Positions 58,487-64,000 of a DNA stretch of 64,000 nt are shown one piece after another. Positions within the stretch are counted from its first letter, which is position 1, and each line of letters opens with the position of its first letter. The notes under the pieces are model-generated. The model did not search any database. It saw only the letters and a program-made list of their open reading frames with translations, and was not told where the DNA came from. Made by a program: the position numbers and the translations under genes. The stretch is from Stenogyne calaminthoides (taxonomy: Eukaryota > Streptophyta > Magnoliopsida > Lamiales > Lamiaceae): contig JBBCBC010000022.1 of assembly GCA_037126765.1 (NCBI GenBank), forward strand, positions 16,893,758 to 16,957,757. Direction: 5' to 3'.

Positions 58487-60200
58487 ATGCCTTCTAAGAA
58501 ACTTCTTATGTTCTCTGTTGAGAGCTATAATCTATGGAGATTGAGAATGCAGGCTCATCTGTATTCAAAACATAAAAGAATGTGGAGAGTGGTTTCTGAA
58601 GGACCATTCAAATTTAATGTTGTGAATCCCAGAATCACTGATACTGTGAGGAATGATCCCATAAATGAATTTCCAAAATCTGATGATCAACTTACTCCTG
58701 ATGAGAGAAAGTTAGTCAATCTTGATTACATTGCTAAAGATACTTTGTATAGCACTATTGATTATGGTGTTATGGGGATGATTTCTCACTGTGAAACTGC
58801 AAAAGAAATATGGGACACACTTGTTGTTATGTGTCAATGCACAGATCATATTAAGAAAAACAAACTTTCTGTTGCTATTGGAAAGTTTGATAGCTTTGAA
58901 ATGGAAGACAGTGAATCCATTGACAAACTTGAGGTCAGATTCACTAGCATCATGAATGATCTGAATGCTCTTGGGAAAAGATACCCACAGAGAAAAGTGA
59001 CACTGAAAATTCTTAGAGGATTATCTAAGAAATGGGATATACATGTTGTGGTGATTGAAAACACCAAAAATATTGATTCCATGTCATATCAACAAGTTTT
59101 CTCTCGAATCGAAAAGCTTATGAGTTTGTGATTGACAAGAAATCTAAGAAATCGGCAAAGAAAGATGATTCTTCATCTAGCAAGAATGTGGCTTTCAAAG
59201 CCAAAAAGAAATCTGAAGTCTAGAGAGAGTCCGAGAACTCACTTGCCAAAAAATCGGGGATGAGCGGAAGGATAAGCTAATCTTGATGGCAATGAGGTTT
59301 GAAAGACTCAATAGCAGATATGGGAAATATAAGAAATATTACAGAATCACAGTACAAGAGAGACTCACAGCCGAGGACGGATCTAATCGAGAAAAAGAAA
59401 GGACGAAAAGTGAAGGATCTTCATCCAAAAAAAGAAGGACTCCAAGACCAAGGCGGATAGTGATCGGGATGATGATACCAACAGATGTTACAATTTGTCG
59501 GAAGAAAGGTCACTTTCAAATATGGTATCTGAGTTGAGTGCTAAAGAAAGAAAGGAAAGACAAGCAAGAGAGACAAGAAGTTCTCCAAAGAAGAAAAGTT
59601 ATGATTCTTTGAGGAAGAAGAACATTCGAAGAAGGTTCCAGTTCCTCGGATGAGATTTTCTCGGATAGTGCGATGATGATATCGTCTTATGGTACGTAGA
59701 GGAGGTAAATTCTTCTATCTCTGTTGTTGCTCCTACACAAGCACATGAGTTCTCAAGTTCAATTATGTGATAACTTTGACTTGATGGATTCTTTTGAGAA
59801 TCTTATGAAGGAGTGATACGTGTTACAAGAGCGCTCCTTTGAAACTCAAGAGCGAGAACAAAGGAACCGATCACGAGAATCTGAAGTGGAAAGACTCTAA
59901 AAATCTTTGAGATCACTTCTCAATTGATGGGAACTCTTGATGAACTAGATGTTACGAAAGTACAACTCTCGAGAAAAAAGAAGGTGATAGAGATCTGAAT
60001 GGAAAATTAGAGAAATCCACTAAAGAGATTGACTTATCGAAGCGAGTTCAATGACCTCTTTGAGAAGCATGAAACTCTAAAGAAATGTGAGGATAGTGCG
60101 CAGAGAAAGTTAGCTCTATTGAATTCTGCATCTAAAGTGATAGATGAAATTCAGAGTTATCAAAGACCTGCAACTATAAAAGCTGGATTGGGATACATTC
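58487..60200 (+). pseudogene. F gag
   Basis: The first 214 codons are open: MPSKKLLMFSVESYNLW, then the UBN2 core (HCETAKEIWDTLVVM, KFDSFEMEDSESIDKLE, KILRGLSKKWDIHV). After 59131 the frame is broken by repeated indels. A degraded zinc knuckle (CRKKGHF) lies near 59500. An acidic stretch (SSSDEIFSD-like) lies near 59650, and a coiled-coil-like segment (FNDLFEKHETLKKCED) is near 60040. Confidence 0.8.
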
Positions 60201-60203
60201 CAT

Positions 60204-62000
60204 ATGAGTGGAAATGAATTGGCTCTTGCTGTATGGTATTTGGATTGTAGATGTTCAAGACATATGACAGGATATAAGCAACTAATCACTAACTATGTTG
60301 AGCAAAAAGGCCCTCAAATCACATTTGGAGACAATTCCAAAGGACAAACTGAAGGATATGGAACTCTTGAAGTTGACTCTGTTCATATCCATGGTGTTTC
60401 ATATGTGTCTGGTCTAAAGCATAACTTGCTTTCTATCAGTCAATTCTGTGACGAAGGATTCAGTTTTGAGTTCTCAAAGAACTTATGTTATGTGAAAGAC
60501 AATACTTCACAGTAAATTTTACTAACTGGTACTAGAAAAGGAAAAGTGTATCTTGCTGATTGAAGTTCAACTCCTAAAGATGCATGTTTGGTTGCAAAAA
60601 GTTCCACTGATACTAGTTGGTTGTGGCACAAAAGAATGAATCACTTAAACTTCAAAACCCTGAACAAACTTGCAAGATTAGCACTTGTAAGGGGGTTACC
60701 CAAAGAAGTGTTTAGTAAAGAACATGTATGTGATGCTTGTCAGAAAGGAAAACAAATCAGAGCATCTTTCAAAAGCAAAGTAGATGTTTCTACTGAAAGA
60801 ATACTACAACTGTTACATATGGATCTTTTTGGTCCAGTAACACCTGTGAGCACTAATGGCAGAAAATATACACTTGTGGTAGTTGATGACTACTCTAGAT
60901 ACACATGGGTCATATTCTTACCCAGTAAGAAAGAGACTCAGACAAAACTGCCTGAACTACTAAAAAGGCTCAGTACTGAAAAGAATCTGAGTGTGGTCAA
61001 AATCAGATCAGATAAAGGAACTGAGTTTATCAATCATATTATATCGATTATTGTGCAAAGAAATGGAATAACTCATGAAACATCAATTTGCAAAGGACTC
61101 CACATGAGAATGGTGTTGTTGAAAGAAGAAATAGGACTCGAAAAGAAATTTCGCAAGGACAATGATTCTTTGAAGATGATATTCTAAGAGATTTTGGGAA
61201 ATTTTATCAACTTTGCATTCTACTCTCGAAACGGATCCATCTTGACCAAGAACCAAGGAAAAACTCCATATGAGTGTGGAATGAAATGAAGCCTCTTGTT
61301 TCTTTCTTTTCATGTGTTTGGTTGCAAGTGTTTCATACACAATAATGGTAAAGATCGGTTGAAAACTTTTGATAGCAAAGGCGATGAAGGGATATTCTTA
61401 GGATATTCGAAGTCATAAAAGCCTTGAGTTTACAAGCTGTAGCACTTTTATTGTGGAAGAAACACCTCATGTTGTTTTTGATGAATCTACTTGTGTTCGG
61501 AAGAAACAAGAACATGACTTCAGAGAACCGACCAAGAGAATCACCGGACTTAGCACGAAAAAAGAATGATAAAACATCCTCACGAACACGAAAAGAAGAA
61601 GTCGGTCACTTTCTATGAATGGAGTGAATCGGACTTGAGACAAAGAAGTTGAGGATGGAAATTCTCGGGATGGAAATTCTCCACCGAAGGAAACAACACA
61701 TGGCCCGACCAATCCGAACATACAACAGTTTGATTCGGGTATGTAATGCCGATGAAGATGTGGTCACGGTGAGGCAAACTCGAATCTATCAACCAAAGGG
61801 GAACAAATGTCTCGACAATGTTCGAATGGAATTTCCCCGAGGAAGATGATTCTCTTTCTCCTTTTCTGTTGTTCACGAATTTAATGAACTACGAACCTAA
61901 CATTTTTTTGATGTTGAGGATATTCTTGAAGGGGAACATCCGGTGAAAATGGTTGGATAGTCATCTAAAAAAAGTCAGATTGTGGGTGATCTATCGGATG
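60204..62000 (+). pseudogene. F protease and integrase
   Basis: The protease segment reads WYLDCRCSRHMTG where WYLDSGCSRHMTG is usual, so the aspartate remains but the DSG triad is lost. A stop lies near 60512. The integrase zinc region (WHKRMNHLNFKTLNKLARL, CDACQKGK) and the core (LLHMDLFGP, VVDDYSRYTWVIFLP, RSDKGTEF) are open in 60588-61187. After that the third catalytic region (ERRNRT-like) and the C-terminus (GKTPYE, FLGYSK-like) are scattered over several frames to 62000. Confidence 0.8.
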
Positions 62001-62037
62001 GTGTCAAAACAAGAAGGTCCCATGGAGAAAGTGCTTT

Positions 62038-63576
62038 TTGTTTCTTTGCTTCCTATCGGAAAAAGAACCTACTGAGATTGAAGTAGCTCTACAAGATTCA
62101 TTTTGGATTATTGCTATGCAAGAAGAGCTGAATCAATTCTCAAGGAATGAAGCTTGGGAGCTAGTGGATAGACCTAAGAGGCACAATGTGATTGAAACTA
62201 AGTGGGTGTTCAAGAATAAGAGAGATGAAAACAACAACATTGTGAGAAACAAGGCAAAATTTAGTTGCACAAGGTTATTCCCAAGAAGAAGGCTTGGATT
62301 ATGATGAAACCTTTTGTTGTTGCAAGACTAGAAGCCATCGATTGTTTCTTGCGTATCTTTGCCCACATGAAATTCACGATCCATCGGATGGATGTGAAAA
62401 GTGCATTTTGAATGGTGTGCTTAAGGAAAGAGGTTTATGTGGAACAACTTTGGTTTTGAGACAGAATGACCAAGTTTCTGTGCTCGGGAAAGCCTTGTAT
62501 GGTCTTAAGCAAGCACCCCGAGGATGGTATGATACCCTTTCTCAGTTTCTTACTGACCATGGTTATATCAAAGGAACTGTTGATAGGACTTTGTTTAGGA
62601 TAGAAGATGGGGAAAGATATCTTACTTGTTGATTTATGTAGATGACATCATATTTGGATCTCCAAATCATCGGTTTGTGTGAAAAGTTTTCTACCCGATG
62701 AAAGGAAAGTTTGAGATGTCAATGATGGGGGAGATGAATTTCTTTCTTGGACTTGGTGAAACAAACTAAGAAAGGAATTTTCATCAATCAAGCAAAAATA
62801 CACGAGATCGATTGCAAAGTATGGTGTATGCAGATTGCAATGCGGTTAGAATTCCTATGAATACTAACTACAAGATGGATCTCGATCTCGAAGGCAAATC
62901 GATAAATCACATCGATTATAGAGGATTATTGGATCTTTGTTATATCTCACGACAAGTAGGCCTCGATATAACATTTGTTGTTGGGATATGCAAGATACCA
63001 AGCTAATCCTAAAATTTAGTCACATGGAGGCCGCCAAAAAGATTAGAAATATCTTAAAGGCCTTTGTGAATAGAGGATTATGGTATCCGGTGATGATAAC
63101 CTTGAATTAACTGGTTATTGGATCTCGATTATGGAGGATGTAGAATTGACAGGAAGTCTACCACATGAACTTGTCAATTTCTTGGAAGTAAACTGATATC
63201 ATGGTTTTCAAAGAAACAAACCTCAGTAGCAACTAGTACTACTGAAGCTGAATACATGGTTGCAGGAAGCTGTTGTGCACAGATTCTTTGGCTCAGACTA
63301 CAATTGAGGGATTATAAGATTATAGCCAATGAAGTACCTATATTTTGTGATAATAATAGTTCAATGGCTATTACACAAAATCTGGTATTGCACACCAGAT
63401 ATAAGCATGTTGATATCAGACATCACTTCATCAGAGATCATGTTGAGAAGAAAGACATCAGAATGGAGAAAATTCATACTGATAAACAGAGAGCTGATAT
63501 CTTGACTAAACCTTTGGCTGAATCAAGATTTCAGGAACTATTAGTTGAATTAGGTATGTTGGATCCAAGTGAATAA
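62038..63576 (+). pseudogene. F reverse transcriptase and RNase H
   Basis: RT begins at EVALQDSFWIIAMQEELNQF and KWVFKNKRDENNN. It continues after a shift with GKALYGLKQAPRGWYDTL and DRTLFRIEDG. The catalytic YVDD is intact in another frame near 62635-62646 (IYVDDIIFGS). RNase H is open in its last 106 codons (63256-63576: GSCCAQILWLRLQLRDY, CDNNSSMAITQN, KHVDIRHHFIRDHVEKK, ADILTKPLAESRFQELL) and ends DPSE. Confidence 0.85.
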
Positions 63577-64000
63577 AGCAAATCTGAAAAATTGAATGTT
63601 TTCAGATGCATGAAGTTTTCTCAGGTTTTTACTGAGAAACTCAGGATAAAATTGAAAGTACCGAACTCTGAGTCTTGGGAAACTCAGATATCCTGAAGAT
63701 CAGTACTCAGTATTATACTGATCTCGTTCAGTACTCAGTATTATACTGAACCTGTTATGTACTCAGTATTATAATGACCTCGTTCAGTACTCAGTGTTAT
63801 ACTGACCCCGTTCAGTACTCAGTATTATACTGACATTTTATCAAGGTCAAAACTCAGTAAGACTGATGGAGAAAATTGGTTTGAAGAAGTATTGACTCAT
63901 GCAGCACATTTATTGTCTAACTGAGCCTCAGTAGTCATTGGCAATAAATAACATAACACCTGAAAGAATATTTGGGTAGGACCTTTGAAATACACGAAGA
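63577..64000 (+). repeat. F post-pol region with five units of about 27 bp
   Basis: After the RNase H stop, five units run from about 63699 to 63835. Each contains cagtactcagtattatactg with small changes (one has atgtactcag and ataatgacc, another gtgttatac). The spacing is 25-29 bp. No ORF3 is seen before the window ends. Confidence 0.8.

Larger units (their letters stand above)
58366..64000 (+). mobile_element. F: decayed + strand Sirevirus-like copia element, right end outside the window
   Basis: It starts at a primer-binding site (58366-58376, ggtatcagagc) without its own LTR, then leader, gag, protease, integrase, RT, RNase H and a post-pol region with tandem repeats. The leader (cagtggttct) matches that of E1, so its missing LTR is expected to resemble 3193-4709. 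Many short frame breaks make it non-functional. Confidence 0.85.

Overview
This window looks like nuclear DNA of a dicot plant, but I cannot name the species. The evidence is one plant-type nuclear gene with nine exons and GT-AG/GC-AG introns, AT-rich intergenic DNA, hAT and Stowaway MITEs, and many layers of Ty1/copia LTR retrotransposons. There is no operon structure, CRISPR array, or recognisable tRNA or rRNA gene. Most long open reading frames are pieces of retrotransposon polyproteins.

Layout. 1-746 is the end of a copia LTR (family D, + strand). 747-4709 is a truncated minus-strand, Sirevirus-like copia element (E1). 5284-8934 (minus strand) is the only host gene I can support: a YrdC/Sua5-domain protein with a likely plastid transit peptide, 300 codons in nine exons, with a complete hAT MITE in intron 2. 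8935-10674 is AT-rich intergenic DNA holding an inverted-repeat element and an old direct duplication.

10675-45629 is one large nested complex. The outer unit, S1 (+ strand, 10680-45624), is flanked by a perfect AATTT target duplication. A second member of the same family, S2 (minus strand, 12133-23398), sits inside the S1 gag gene. The S2 5' LTR and about 0.5 kb of S1 gag were then lost. As a result the two gag-pol-ORF3 coding regions face away from each other around a centre of less than 100 bp and form a giant inverted repeat. Later insertions, most with recognisable target duplications, are a solo LTR in S2 ORF3 (14557-16235), a three-LTR array in S1 ORF3 (29481-34134, TSD AAGTG), a minus-strand copia element C (35428-43056, TSD CTAAG), and a solo LTR in the S1 3' LTR (43974-45587, TSD CAACA). 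In three cases the other arm of the inverted repeat preserves the empty site.

45625-58365 holds a Stowaway MITE, a truncated minus-strand family-D element, fragments of family C and D LTRs, and a decayed + strand family-D copia element (D2). 58366-64000 is a decayed + strand Sirevirus-like copia element (F) that begins at its primer-binding site and runs off the window.

How the parts work together. S1 and S2 carry the usual copia order (gag, protease, integrase, reverse transcriptase, RNase H) followed by a third ORF of about 770 codons between RNase H and the 3' LTR, with several polypurine tracts. This is the organisation of Sirevirus-type elements. S1 has many nonsense changes, mostly C-to-T type, while S2 is more intact, which agrees with S2 having inserted into S1. 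No element in the window looks fully autonomous.
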